Source of the DNA: Bog-473 sp963730395 | GTDB lineage: Bacteria; Actinomycetota; Acidimicrobiia; Acidimicrobiales; RAAP-2 | Assembly (NCBI GenBank): GCA_963730395.1 | Contig: CAVSSK010000007.1 | Span: 62,001-126,000 of the forward strand | Direction of reading: 5' to 3' | Length of the DNA: 64,000 nt | Part shown: positions 24,146 through 33,144 of the stretch, one piece after another | Layout: every line of letters begins with the position of its first letter | Position numbering within the stretch: position 1 is the first letter of the stretch | The notes under the pieces: generated by a model | Seen by the model: the letters and a program-made list of their open reading frames with translations, nothing else | What the model was told of the DNA's origin: nothing | Databases searched by the model: none | Position numbers and translations under genes: made by a program

Positions 24146-24445
24146 ATGTCAGCGATGAAGCGCCGCGACTTCCTGAAGAGCGGAACAATGGCGGTGGCTG
24201 CGGCTGGGGTCGCGGCGGCGATGCCGATCGTGCCCGCCGTGGTCAACGTCGTCGACACAGAGGGTCCAGAGGTTGACTCGGCGGCCACGGCGAGTACCTC
24301 GGACGTTGCCGTGAACATGGCGCAACCGCTCGTCGTGCGCGTCAACGATCTTGCGTCGGGGTCCATGCAGATGTTCGTAGGGACACGAGAAGTGACCTAT
24401 TCCGACCCCCAGCTGGCGGCGCGCCTCTTCCGAGCGGCCCAGTGA
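24146..24445 (+). CDS. small Tat-signal exported protein
   Basis: A 99-residue protein with a clear twin-arginine signal (KRRDFLKSGTMAVAAAGVAAAMPIVPAVV) and a short ~60-residue beta-rich mature part (LVVRVNDLASGSMQMFVGTREVTYSDPQLAARLFRAA). No family is recognised. It precedes the DUF4331 gene by 93 bases on the same strand; the pairing suggests a joint role at the cell surface. ATG 24146. Confidence 0.7.
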   Translation: MSAMKRRDFLKSGTMAVAAAGVAAAMPIVPAVVNVVDTEGPEVDSAATASTSDVAVNMAQPLVVRVNDLASGSMQMFVGTREVTYSDPQLAARLFRAAQ

Positions 24446-24538
24446 GGCCTCACATCACGACGCGACCCTGAGGCACGACCACCCAGCGTCCACCAGTCTC
24501 ATCCATCAACTCACACATCCAAGGAACCGAGGTAGGCC

Positions 24539-25972
24539 ATGTCATCGCATCGTGAAGCTCCACAGATCTCGAAGGACCCCGTTGCCGACAGCACGGATGT
24601 CTACGCCTTCGTCAGTCCGGATGCTCCGGAGACGGTCACGTTGATCGCCAACTACATCCCACTGGAGGGGCCCGATGGTGGGCCCAACTTCTACGAATTC
24701 GGGGACGACGTCCTCTACGAGATCAACATTGACAATGACGGAGATGGTGTCGCCGACATCATCTACCAGTTCCAGTTCACCACCACCCTGCGCGATCCGT
24801 CGTACTTCCTCTACAACGTAGGGCCGATCACCAGTTTGAGCAGCCCCAACTGGAACAGGGTCCAGACGTACTCGCTGCAGCGAGTGGATATGCCCGAAGG
24901 GCGTGTGAGCATCCTCGGCACCAATCTCCCGTGCCCGCCGTGCAACATCGGTCCGCTCTCGACGCCCGACTATGCCGCACTGGCCAGTGCCGCCGTCTCC
25001 ACTGTGGGGCACGACACGCTGTCCTTTGCGGGTCAGCGGGCAGAGGGGTTCTACGTCGACCTGGGTGCCGTATTCGACCTCGGGAATCTGCGGCCGTTCC
25101 AGGGGGACCACGCGGGTTGGTCGGGGACCGGGCTCCCGGCCATGGCTGCCGGCGTGAACGCCACTGACACGGTCAACGTGCACAGCCTCGCCCTCCAGGT
25201 GCCGATAGAGCAGCTCATGTCACCTTGGAAGTGGCGGCCCAACAAGCCGAGCATCATCGGTGTCTGGACGACCGCCAGTCGGCAGAAGGTGAAGATCTAC
25301 GAGGGTGAGAACGGAGCTGTCTTCAACTCGGGGCCGTACGTGCAGGTGTCCCGCCTGGGGAACCCGTTGTTCAACGAGGTCCTGATTCCGCTCTCGCTCA
25401 AGGACACGTGGAACGCGCAGCCGCCGTCGGGCGACCAGCAGTTCGCGTCCTACGTGTCCGCACCTCAGCTCGGGACGTTGCTGCCCGGTCTCTTCCCAGG
25501 GGTGTTCCCGAAGTTGGCGGCGTTCAACGCGACCAACACGCCGAGAGCAGATTTGCTGGCCATCCTGTTGACCGGAATTCCCTCGACCGTCGTTCCGGGC
25601 TTTGCCGGCAACTTCACCGGGCCCACCCAGGCGGACATGCTCCGGCTCAACATGTCCATTCCGCCGACACCGTCCGCCAAGGTCAGCAACCTCGGCCTGA
25701 TCGGCGGGGATGTCGCCGGGTTTCCAAACGGCCGTCGCGTCCAAGATGATGTGGCGACGATTGAGCTGCGCGCCATCGCGGGCGCGACGCTGCCGCTGGT
25801 GGATCCCTCGTATGTGCCCGATGCAGCCGCCGGTGGGATCTCCATGGGTCTGACCTCGGGACCGACCGACCCGTCGGCACTGAACACCGAGAACTACCTC
25901 GGAACCTTTCCGTACCTCGGGACGCCGCACAGCGGGTACAACGCCCACACGGCCTCCGCCATCACCGGATGA
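24539..25972 (+). CDS. DUF4331 protein
   Basis: A 477-residue protein opening MSSHREAPQISKDPVADSTDVYAFVSPD, the hallmark of DUF4331 (SSHREAP...DNTDVYAF), followed by NIDNDGDGVADIIYQFQF (Asp-rich, possibly Ca-binding) and a C-terminal FPYLGTPHSGY. The family is common in bacteria with no fixed function. It has no signal peptide of its own. ATG 24539 follows an AAGGAACCGAGG-type leader. The stop overlaps the next ATG (ATGA at 25969). Confidence 0.85.
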   Translation: MSSHREAPQISKDPVADSTDVYAFVSPDAPETVTLIANYIPLEGPDGGPNFYEFGDDVLYEINIDNDGDGVADIIYQFQFTTTLRDPSYFLYNVGPITSLSSPNWNRVQTYSLQRVDMPEGRVSILGTNLPCPPCNIGPLSTPDYAALASAAVSTVGHDTLSFAGQRAEGFYVDLGAVFDLGNLRPFQGDHAGWSGTGLPAMAAGVNATDTVNVHSLALQVPIEQLMSPWKWRPNKPSIIGVWTTASRQKVKIYEGENGAVFNSGPYVQVSRLGNPLFNEVLIPLSLKDTWNAQPPSGDQQFASYVSAPQLGTLLPGLFPGVFPKLAAFNATNTPRADLLAILLTGIPSTVVPGFAGNFTGPTQADMLRLNMSIPPTPSAKVSNLGLIGGDVAGFPNGRRVQDDVATIELRAIAGATLPLVDPSYVPDAAAGGISMGLTSGPTDPSALNTENYLGTFPYLGTPHSGYNAHTASAITG

Positions 25973-26376
25973 CCTCGCCCGCGATGTCGGAGGTCCGGCC
26001 GGACGGAACGGAACAGGGCCACACCCCTGAGGCCCGCCATACCCATGTCTCTGAAGAGCGTCCGGGACCGAGCCTCCCAGGCTCAGTTGTCCTCGACATC
26101 GGCCCCGGGGTAGGGGCTGCCGTCATCCTGGCGCCGGTGGAGATGAACGATCTGGAGATCGAGTACCGCGCCGCGGGCGATCCGTGGAACGAGAAACACA
26201 TGTCGGTCCGGGAGCGGCAAGGCGTGGGGGTGCCAAGCCATGCGGCCATCTTCGCTCCCTTGCCCCAGGGCGTGTACGAGTTCCGTGTGCGGGGAAGTGC
26301 GGACACCGACCCGCAGCTCGTCGTCGCCGTGGCGGAGGCATCGGTCACGAGTGCCGCGTGGCCGGACCTCGGGTGA
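25969..26376 (+). CDS. hypothetical beta-rich protein in the DUF4331 operon
   Basis: A 135-residue protein with a charged ~35-residue start and a beta-sandwich-like remainder (LPGSVVLDIGPGVGAAVILAPVEMNDLEIEYRAAGD ... VYEFRVRGSADTDPQLVVAVAEASVTSAAWP). The ending resembles a small Ig-like or cupredoxin-type fold, but no family is recognised. The ATG overlaps the DUF4331 stop, so it is translated with it. A 16-bp palindrome follows 7 bases after the stop. Confidence 0.65.
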   Translation: MTSPAMSEVRPDGTEQGHTPEARHTHVSEERPGPSLPGSVVLDIGPGVGAAVILAPVEMNDLEIEYRAAGDPWNEKHMSVRERQGVGVPSHAAIFAPLPQGVYEFRVRGSADTDPQLVVAVAEASVTSAAWPDLG

Positions 26377-26383
26377 GGCATCA

Positions 26384-26399
26384 GATACCCATGGGTATC
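26384..26399. promoter_or_regulatory. 16-bp perfect palindrome
   Basis: GATACCCATGGGTATC, 7 bases after the stop of the preceding gene and 180 bases before the convergent repeat-protein end. Perfect palindromes this long are uncommon by chance. It could be an operator or part of a terminator; no T-run follows. The rest of 26377-26578 shows nothing recognised. Confidence 0.35.
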
Positions 26400-26578
26400 G
26401 CTGGCCGGCGGCCATGAGGTCCATTGCTCCAATTGGAAGCGCAGCACCCGTGGTGGCGCCGCGAATTCAGGCTGGCTGAATCGTATGACCGTTCACTTTG
26501 GCGGAAGCCATCTCCGCCCGCCACGCGGGGTCAGCCGTGACGACCTGGTGCCCGGCCGGCCCCGCGTGGTCCGCGGTG

Positions 26579-27680
26579 TCAGCCGGGACCACCAGGGATG
26601 GGCTGCTGGGCGGCGATGCCGGCGATAGGCGCCACGAGCTTGATGCTGCCCAGTGATCCGAGGAACATGGCGTCGCCATAGTTGAAGACGCCGCCGTCGC
26701 TGGCGGCGAACCAGTAGCCGCCGCCGTCGGGTGTGGCCGCGATGCCGATGACCGGCTTGTTGAGGTGGATGGAGCCGGTGGAACCGTGGAAGACGGCGCT
26801 GCCGTAGCTGAAGACCCCACCGTCGCTGGCCACGAGCCAGTACCCGGTGCCCCCCGGTCCGGCCGCCATGCCCACCACGGGCTGGTTGAGGCGCATGGAG
26901 CCGGTGGAGCCGTAGAACTTGGCGTCACCGAAGCTGAAGATCCCGCCGTCGCTGGCCACCAACCAGTAGCCCATGCCGTCCGCTGTAGGTGCGATGCCGA
27001 CGATGGGCTTGTTGAGGTGCTTGCCGCCCATGGACCCAAAGTAGGTGGCGTCGCCGAAGCTGAAGATGCCCCCGTCGCTGGCTGCGATCCAGTAGCCGTG
27101 CCCAGTGGGCGTGGCCGCGATGCCGACGATCGGGGCCGTCAGCGGGGTGCCCGCCATGGAGCCGAGGTTGGCCGCGTCGCCGAAGGCGGCGATCCCACCC
27201 TTGGCGGTGACGATCCAGTAGCCACCGGCGTCAGGCGTCTCGGCGAGGCCCACCGCAGTGGTGCCGGCCGTCGTGCTCGACCCGGCGGCCGATCCCCAGA
27301 AGGGCAGCTTGCCGAATGCGAAGACGCCGCCGTCGGCGCCGGCCATGACGTAGCCCGAGCCAGGCGGCGGGACGACGAAGACGGGCACGGTCACGTTGGT
27401 GAACGTGTTGTTCTTGATGGCGCTGGGGTCGGCGTTGGCGACCCAGATCCCGTAGTAGTTGTTCGAGATGGCGTTGCCCTGAATGGCCGTCCCGGTCACG
27501 TGGACGACGGCGCTGAAGACGACGATGCCGGTGGTGGCGGGGTCGCCGGCGTCGACGTCACCGGCGCTCGTGCTGCCGGTGGTGAACACCCCGCTGCCGG
27601 GCGAGCTCTCGCCGACGGCGTTCTGGCCCACCACGTTGTTGAGGATCTGGTTGCCGTTGACGTCCTGCGCCGGGAGCGTG
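26579..27680 (-). CDS. exported beta-helix/GYW-repeat protein, C-terminal repeat part
   Basis: This frame carries about six copies of a ~47-residue repeat with the pattern GYW(L/I)(V/A)ASDGGIFSFGDA.F.GS.G...L..P(I/V)VGIA..PDG (27358 to ~26600), probably a beta-propeller. Before the repeats is the end of a beta-helix (AIQGNAISNNYYGIWVANADPSAIKNNTFTNV). Such repeats are common in exported proteins of Acidimicrobiia-like actinobacteria. The frame has no start of its own: it joins the beta-helix part upstream by removing one base near 27680. Confidence 0.75.
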
Positions 27681-28640
27681 GGCGTGGATGGTGATGCCGG
27701 CCTGGCCGTTGCCCGAGACGGTGTTGCCCTGGATCACGTTGTTGTACGCGGCGGCGCCCGGGAACGGTGCCGCGAGCAGGATCCCGGAGCCACCGCCGCC
27801 CACCGTGCCGTTGTTCTGGGACACGTTGCCCTGGACCGTGTTGTTGAAGATGCCCCCGGCGACGGGGTTGGGGACGCCTCCGGGTGCGGCGTTCGAGTTG
27901 TGGGACGGCATCGTGATGCCGCAGTCCCACACGTTGTTGACGACGATGTTGTCGGCCACGTTGTTGCCCGATGTCGGCCCAAAGTAGGTGGTCGGCCCAC
28001 CGAAGGCGGTGGCGCCGATGCTGCCGGGCGGGATCCCGTCGTCGAGCAGGATGCCGCCAGTGTTGTTCTCGCTTGTGTTGCGGCTCACCGTGGAGTTGGT
28101 GACCGCTTCGAGGTGGATGCCCTCGCCACAGTCGCTCGGACCGGTTTGCGGGATGCAGGCGAGGTCGTTGCCGTTGACGACGTTGTTCATGATGGTGACG
28201 TTCGCTGTCCCTTCCACCAGGATGCCCTCGTTCTGCGCGGCCTGGACGGTGAACCCTTGGATCGAGGTGGCCGCCGCTGCCGCACCCTCGACGACGATGC
28301 CATTCGACAGGCCGGTGGCATTGATGACGGCCGAGGCGCCCCCCGCCGAGCCGTCGATCGTGAGCTGCTTGCCGATCACGTGGACCATCTCGCTGTAGGT
28401 CCCCGGGCAGACGTTGATGGTGTCACCGCTGGCGGAGGCCGTCACGGCGGCGGAGATGGTGTTGAAGTTCGGGCTGGCGCAGCTGCCGCCACCCGAACCG
28501 GTGGGGGCGACGAAGACGGTGACCGCTGCACCGGCGGGCGGTGCGGCGATCGCAGCCCCCGCAAGCGTCCCGACGACCACCACGAAGCCGAAGCCAACTG
28601 CCTTGAAACGAGGCATTCTCCGCACGAACAAACCTGCCAT
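27681..28640 (-). CDS. exported right-handed beta-helix protein, N-terminal part, before a frameshift
   Basis: Starts at ATG 28640 (MAGLFVRRMPRFKAVGFGF) after an AAAGGATG leader. A signal peptide ends near GAAIAAPPAGAA. Then comes a pectate-lyase-like right-handed beta-helix with Asn-rich rungs (TIMNNVVNGNDLACIPQTG, STVSRNTSENNTGGILLDDG, NVADNIVVNNVWDCGI, NVIQGNTVSGNGQAGITIHAHA). The frame is then lost at a CCC run near 27680; deleting one base gives HAPAQDVNGNQILNNVVGQN, which continues the helix. An extracellular carbohydrate- or surface-binding role is likely. Confidence 0.75.
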
Positions 28641-28945
28641 TGGTTCATCCTTTCTTGTCACCCGAGCCACTGGGCCGATGCTCTGGATACCAGGTCACGG
28701 GGCACTCGTCAATCGGTCGTCATCCTCAAGGGCGGTGAGGGACGACGACAGCGGCGCGGCCCCGGCGCCGTAGAGCTCCACCACGGCGCCGGGCGACGGG
28801 TCGGGGCGGCCAGCTCGACCCAGGACGGAGTGCAGTCGGCGGCTACGTCCCGGTCGACCTGGTCTTCGGGCGCCGCCTGCGAGCATCTCGACCGACCACG
28901 AGCACCACGGCCCCGAGAAGAAGTTCGGAGATGGACGCACGCCGG
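28641..28945. other. 305-base gap, nothing recognised
   Basis: Between the beta-helix gene start and the CLC gene end, both on the minus strand. It holds the beta-helix promoter. GC-rich open frames cross it, but none has a ribosome site or familiar sequence. I see no promoter consensus worth naming. Confidence 0.4.
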
Positions 28946-30302
28946 CTAGGTCGAAGCGGGGGCGGGTGCAGCCTGAGCGTCCTTTGGTTGCGGGTTCGGG
29001 TTGAGCCTGACGGCCACTACGAACGACACCACCACTGCGACGATCACGATCGGCATCAGGGTCACTGCGTCTGATACGAAGAGAAGGCTCGGAAGCAGCA
29101 CCGCCGTCAAGGGCATCTTCAGTGCTCCTGCCGTCATTGCCCCGACCCCCATTGCCGCACCGGCGATCATCGGGAGCCCACCGACGTGGGAGAGCGCGAT
29201 TCCGCCGGTCGCTCCGATGAACATGCTTGGGAAGATGGGCCCACCACGGAAGCTGCTCAGCGAGATCGAATAGGCCAGCGCCTTGCACACCAGGAGAAGC
29301 ATCAGTGCACCCACGGTCCAGCTGGCGGCGTGCTGAACGAGCGCAGGGAGCGCGCTCTGCCCCGAGAACAGCACCTCCGAGGAGCTGCGACCCGTGGCGG
29401 CGGCGAAGGCGATGGCGAGTCCGCCCACTGCCAGGCCCATCAGCGGGGTCACCAGCACCCGCCCTCGCTCGGTGATTGGCCGGAGCACTCGGGCCAGTCT
29501 GAAGATGCAGGCGGCGATCACGGCTGCCGCCAGACCGATGACGATGGCCCAGAGGAACTCGGTCCCGGTGGGCGATCCCACGTGGGGAATGGAACCCACG
29601 CTCAGTGAGAACGTCCCGAATCCCGTCAGGTGGTTGAGGCCAACGAAGATCAACGAGCCCACACCGGCCGCGAGGAGACCCGGGACCAGCACGATCTCCA
29701 TGGTCGGGCCCCCCAGCCCGATCATCTCCATGAGCAAGAAAGCGCCCACGAGGGGCGAGCCCAGCAACGTGGCGATGGCGGCAAAGCTTCCGGCGGCCCC
29801 GATGACCACGGCCGTCATGGGAGGTGCGTCCCGCTTGACCAGGTGTACGGCCAGCACTCCCAGGCCGCTCCCGATGGCAATCAGCGGCGCTTCGGGCCCG
29901 AGCACGACCCCGAGACTGAGCGTCGCGAACGCGGCCGCGACGATCCCGAACAGTTCGATCGGCTGGACCGGCGCTCCGGACTTGAAGCCTTCTGATGGCT
30001 CATGGCCACCAGTTCCGGGCAGGTAACGAATTGCTAGTGCCACCAACACGCCACTCAGGGCCAGCCAGGGCAGGGGCCACCACAGCGGCTCTGAGTGGTA
30101 CCCGAGAGCCATTGGCAGATCAGAGAAAATCTCCGTCTGAACCTTGGCCACTGCTTCCAAGAAGAAGTAGGCCACGGTCGCCACCGGGACGCCGATAATC
30201 TGCTCCGAGCGCAAGGAGAGCCAGGAAGCTCCGAGATTTCAGTATCGCCGCGGGGTCAGGGGGCTTCGGCGTTTGCTCCGATGTCGTGGCGGAGTCCGTC
30301 AT
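28946..30302 (-). CDS. CLC-family chloride channel/transporter, frameshifted near the N-terminus
   Basis: The main frame (30214 to 28946) gives a ~420-residue polytopic membrane protein with the CLC features VVLGPEAPLIAIGSGLG (GxExP selectivity-filter loop) and FRGGPIFPSMFIGA (GxFxP loop). A separate frame just upstream starts at ATG 30302 after AAGGAA and gives MTDSATTSEQTPKPPDPAAI...FLALLALGA. Removing one base near 30200 joins them as LALGAIIGVPVATVAYFFL, the usual first CLC helix. It carries chloride or exchanges it for protons. The break is best explained as one inserted base. Confidence 0.82.
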
Positions 30303-30541
30303 GTTCCTTCCGAGGCCTTTCAGTGTGAGACGCCGTCGGACGAACACCGCTCAATCCAGGCGCCAGATCGAACGCGCACATCAGATCACGGGGGGTAACT
30401 CCTGGCCAACTGGATTCGGACGTTACCGCCGGAGGCCCGGTACGGCGTTCGCCAACTCAAGGGCGTTCCGGCCATGTGGCGGCTCTGTGGCCGACTGACA
30501 CGGCGACTTCAGAGCTCACGCCACTGGCTGGCCCGATCTTC

Positions 30542-31117
30542 CTATGGGCCGCCTAGCGCGCCACGTCGGTAGCGGAGGTAGTTGACTCTCGAGCTGAAGG
30601 TGCGGGTTTCGACGAGTTCGAGATCCACCCGGCGCTCGCGCTGGGGAAAAAACGGAATGCCACCGCCAACCAGCACCGGGTAGACCCTGGCCCGGTACTC
30701 GTCGATCAGACCCAACGCGGCCGCCTCGGCGGCGAGAGTCGCGCCGCCGATCGCGATGTCGCCCTCCCCCGGCTCGGCTCGCAACCGCTCGATCTCCTCC
30801 GCCAGGCCGCCGGAGGCCAGGCGGGCATTGCCCTGCACCGCCGACAGCGTGGTGGAGAACACCACCTTTGGGAGCGGCTTCCAGATAGCGGCCCACTCGA
30901 GCATTGAGTCGTCGAGCGATGGATCCTGGTCGGCGGTCTCCCAGTACAGCATCGTCTCGTACAGCCGTCGTCCCAACAGGTGGACGCCGACCTCTCGTAT
31001 CTCGTCGGTGACGAAGCGAAAGACCTCCTCGTCGGGCTCCGTCCAGTCGAAGTCGCCGTGCGGCCCGGCGATGTAGCCGTCAAGTGAGACACCCATCGAA
31101 TAGGTCACGCTGCGCAT
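30542..31117 (-). CDS. dihydrofolate reductase-family protein (RibD C-terminal-like)
   Basis: A 191-residue protein with the RibD/DHFR-like fold: SVTYSMGVSLDGYIAGPHGDFDW at the start, LLGRRLYETMLYW, KVVFSTTLS, DIAIGGATLAAEAAALGLIDEYRARVYPVLVGGGIPFF. Such actinobacterial proteins are NADPH-dependent reductases of unknown substrate and are not the folA enzyme. A AAGGAGGA site precedes ATG 31117. It lies beside the 65-bp repeat pair and tRNA-Ser. Confidence 0.82.
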   Translation of the reverse strand: MRSVTYSMGVSLDGYIAGPHGDFDWTEPDEEVFRFVTDEIREVGVHLLGRRLYETMLYWETADQDPSLDDSMLEWAAIWKPLPKVVFSTTLSAVQGNARLASGGLAEEIERLRAEPGEGDIAIGGATLAAEAAALGLIDEYRARVYPVLVGGGIPFFPQRERRVDLELVETRTFSSRVNYLRYRRGALGGP

Positions 31118-31188
31118 CAGAAGTCCTCCTTGGTAACGGATACGACAGTACGACCACGGAGAGCGGCTGAATCGGTTCGTCTCCGGGC

Positions 31189-31253
31189 GAGCGTTCACGT
31201 GGGCTTCCTGGACGGAGCGAGCCGGCGACCGTGGCCCGATGATGGACAACGGT
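31189..31253. repeat. 65-bp direct repeat, copy 1
   Basis: Matches 31492-31556 at 59 of 65 positions, same orientation. It lies 72 bases upstream of the DHFR-like gene start. The 238 bases between the copies contain no recognised gene. Confidence 0.8.
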
Positions 31254-31302
31254 GGAACAGCATGTCGAGCTCCCGATGCAGTGCTGTTTCGGCACTTCGA
31301 GG

Positions 31303-31325
31303 GCGCCGCATCGGAGATGCGGCGC
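31303..31325. other. 10-bp stem-loop between the repeats
   Basis: GCGCCGCATC and GATGCGGCGC form a perfect 10-bp stem around a GGA loop. It is central between the two repeat copies and could be part of the same element or a terminator (followed by TTGGT, no long T-run). Confidence 0.4.
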
Positions 31326-31491
31326 TTGGTCGGGGGAGTACTCGACCAAATCCACACCGGGAAAAGAAGTCGGCCCTCACCGCCTCGAGGGAGCCGTCCC
31401 TTCGCCTCCTCGCACCGTCGTCGCTGCACACCGGTAGCGGTGCGTCCCCGGGTCGCGCCCGAGCGACACCCTGCGCTGCCGAACCCCGGGG

Positions 31492-31556
31492 GAGCGTTCA
31501 CGTAGGCTTCCTGGACGGAGCGAGTCGGCGACTGTGGCCGAATTATGGACAACGGT
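31492..31556. repeat. 65-bp direct repeat, copy 2
   Basis: Second copy of the repeat at 31189-31253, six mismatches. It ends 26 bases before tRNA-Ser. Placement next to a tRNA gene, in a gap, suggests a remnant of an integrated or mobile element, though no integrase is present. Confidence 0.8.
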
Positions 31557-31582
31557 CCTGGTCATAAGACAAAACTCCTGCT

Positions 31583-31671
31583 GGAGAGGTGCGAGAGCGG
31601 CCGAATCGGACTCACTGCTAATGAGTTGACCTGGGTAACCGGGTCCGAGGGTTCAAATCCCTCCCTCTCCG
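31583..31671 (+). tRNA. tRNA-Ser (GCT anticodon)
   Basis: Acceptor arm GGAGAGG pairs with CCTCTCC (31664-31670), discriminator G. The anticodon arm ACTCA-CTGCTAA-TGAGT gives anticodon GCT, reading AGC/AGT. A long variable arm (ACCTGGGTAACCGGGT region) marks a class II tRNA, and the T-arm is GAGGG-TTCAAAT-CCCTC. CCA is not encoded. Downstream, GGCCCGCC/GGCGGGCC (31712-31729) could form a stem. Confidence 0.95.
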
Positions 31672-31776
31672 CTCGGGGTCGGCACCTGGTGCCGCACAGC
31701 CCGGAACGTTCGGCCCGCCCCGGCGGGCCCGCCGTGCACCGTCACCCGGCGGAGCGGCCTGGTGCGAGGAGTGTGC

Positions 31777-33144
31777 GTGATCGTGGGTCGGTACTGGCTG
31801 CAGACCCTGGGGTGCCCGAAGAACCAGGTGGACTCCGACAAATTGGAGGGCTACCTCGAGGCCCAGGGATACGACCGCGCCCCTGACCCCGACACGGCCG
31901 ACCTCGTGGTCGTCAACACGTGTGCCTTCATCGAGGCGGCACGGCAGGAGTCGATCGAGGCCGTCTTGAGCATGGCCGAGACGCGCCGCGACGGGGCGCG
32001 TCTGGTCGTGACCGGCTGCATGGCCGAGCGCTACGGCGACGAGCTGCGCGACGCTCTCCCCGAGGTCGACCTGGTGGCCGGGTTCGGCCGCGACCTGACC
32101 ATCTCGCCGGGCCCTCCGGCCGGAGCGGTCCCCGTCACCCTCGGAACCGCCCGCACCGCATCGCACGCCGCCACGACCCCGGCCTTCGACCTCCTCGAGC
32201 TGCCCCGCCCCACGTCGCGCGCGCCCTGGGCCTACGTCAAGGTCGCCGAGGGCTGTGACCGCATCTGCGGCTTCTGTGCCATCCCGTCATTCCGGGGCAA
32301 GCAGCGCTCGCGGTCGTCGCACGAGGTGCTGGCCGAGGTCGACGCCCTCCTCGCGCCCGCGCCCGGCGCGCCGCCGCTGCGCGAGATCGTCCTGGTCGCC
32401 CAGGACCTCGCCTCCTTCGGCCGGGACCGCTCGGGCCCCGGGCGGCGCACCCGTACCGCCAACGGCACGTCGCCCATAGCGGCGCTCACCCGCGCCGTCT
32501 CGGCCCGGGTCGAGCGCACCCGGCTGCTCTATCTCTACCCGTCCGGCCTGACCGACGAGCTGATCCAGTCGGTTCTCGATACGGGCGTGCCCTACTTCGA
32601 CCTCTCGCTACAGCACGTCTCGCGTCCGTTGCTCGCCCGCATGCGCCGCTGGGGCGATGGCGAGCGCTTCTTGCTGCGCATCGCGGACATCAGGGCCGCC
32701 GACCCCGACGCCACCTTCCGCTCCTCGTTCATCCTCGGCTACCCGGGCGAGACCGAGCGCGACCACGACCTGCTCCTGCAGTTCCTCCAGGACGCGCAGC
32801 TCGACTGGGCGGGCTTCTTCCCCTTCTCCAACGAGGAGGGGACCCATGCCGCCGGGCTGCCGGACCAGATCGCGCCCGAGCTCGCCCTCGAGCGCCTGCG
32901 CGAGTGCGCCGAGTTGCAGGACACCATCACCGCGGCCAAGCGGGACCGACTCATCGGCGAAGTGCGTAGTGTCCTCGTCGACGCGCCCGGTCGGGCCCGC
33001 ACCGTGCACGAGGCGCCCGAGATCGACGGCATCGTGCACGTCCCGGCCGAGCTCCCGGCCGGCAGCCTCGTCGACGTGGTCATCACCGGCGCGGAGGGGC
33101 CCGACCTCCATGGCCTGCCGGCGCACGATCGGGAGCTCGTGTGA
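31777..33144 (+). CDS. rimO: ribosomal protein S12 methylthiotransferase RimO
   Basis: A ~455-residue radical-SAM methylthiotransferase. The N-terminal UPF0004 cysteines are LGCPKNQVDSDKLEG, NTCAFIEAA and VTGCMAERY. The radical-SAM cluster is CDRICGFCAIPSFRGKQRSR (CxxxCxxC), and a C-terminal TRAM domain follows. It methylthiolates Asp89 of S12; the CPKNxVDS and CAIPxFRG forms distinguish RimO from MiaB. GAGGAG at 31766-31771 favours GTG 31777 (or 31783) over GTG 31762. The stop overlaps the pgsA start (GTGA). Confidence 0.93.
   Translation: MIVGRYWLQTLGCPKNQVDSDKLEGYLEAQGYDRAPDPDTADLVVVNTCAFIEAARQESIEAVLSMAETRRDGARLVVTGCMAERYGDELRDALPEVDLVAGFGRDLTISPGPPAGAVPVTLGTARTASHAATTPAFDLLELPRPTSRAPWAYVKVAEGCDRICGFCAIPSFRGKQRSRSSHEVLAEVDALLAPAPGAPPLREIVLVAQDLASFGRDRSGPGRRTRTANGTSPIAALTRAVSARVERTRLLYLYPSGLTDELIQSVLDTGVPYFDLSLQHVSRPLLARMRRWGDGERFLLRIADIRAADPDATFRSSFILGYPGETERDHDLLLQFLQDAQLDWAGFFPFSNEEGTHAAGLPDQIAPELALERLRECAELQDTITAAKRDRLIGEVRSVLVDAPGRARTVHEAPEIDGIVHVPAELPAGSLVDVVITGAEGPDLHGLPAHDRELV

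Noticed and set aside
26579..27400. Repeated DNA that could suggest a CRISPR array
   Set aside because: Repeat units are in frame, ~141 bases long, diverged, and encode GYW..ASDGG protein repeats. No short identical repeats with unique spacers were found anywhere in the window.
28695..29288. Minus-strand frame across the 28641-28945 gap and the CLC end
   Set aside because: Its first two thirds are antisense-shift shadow of the CLC gene and the rest shows no family, ribosome site or plausible start.
31702..31718. CGGAACGTTCGGCCCGC, similar to the DevR-like element
   Set aside because: Lacks the conserved TA end, lies in a GC hairpin after tRNA-Ser and before housekeeping rimO; probably chance.
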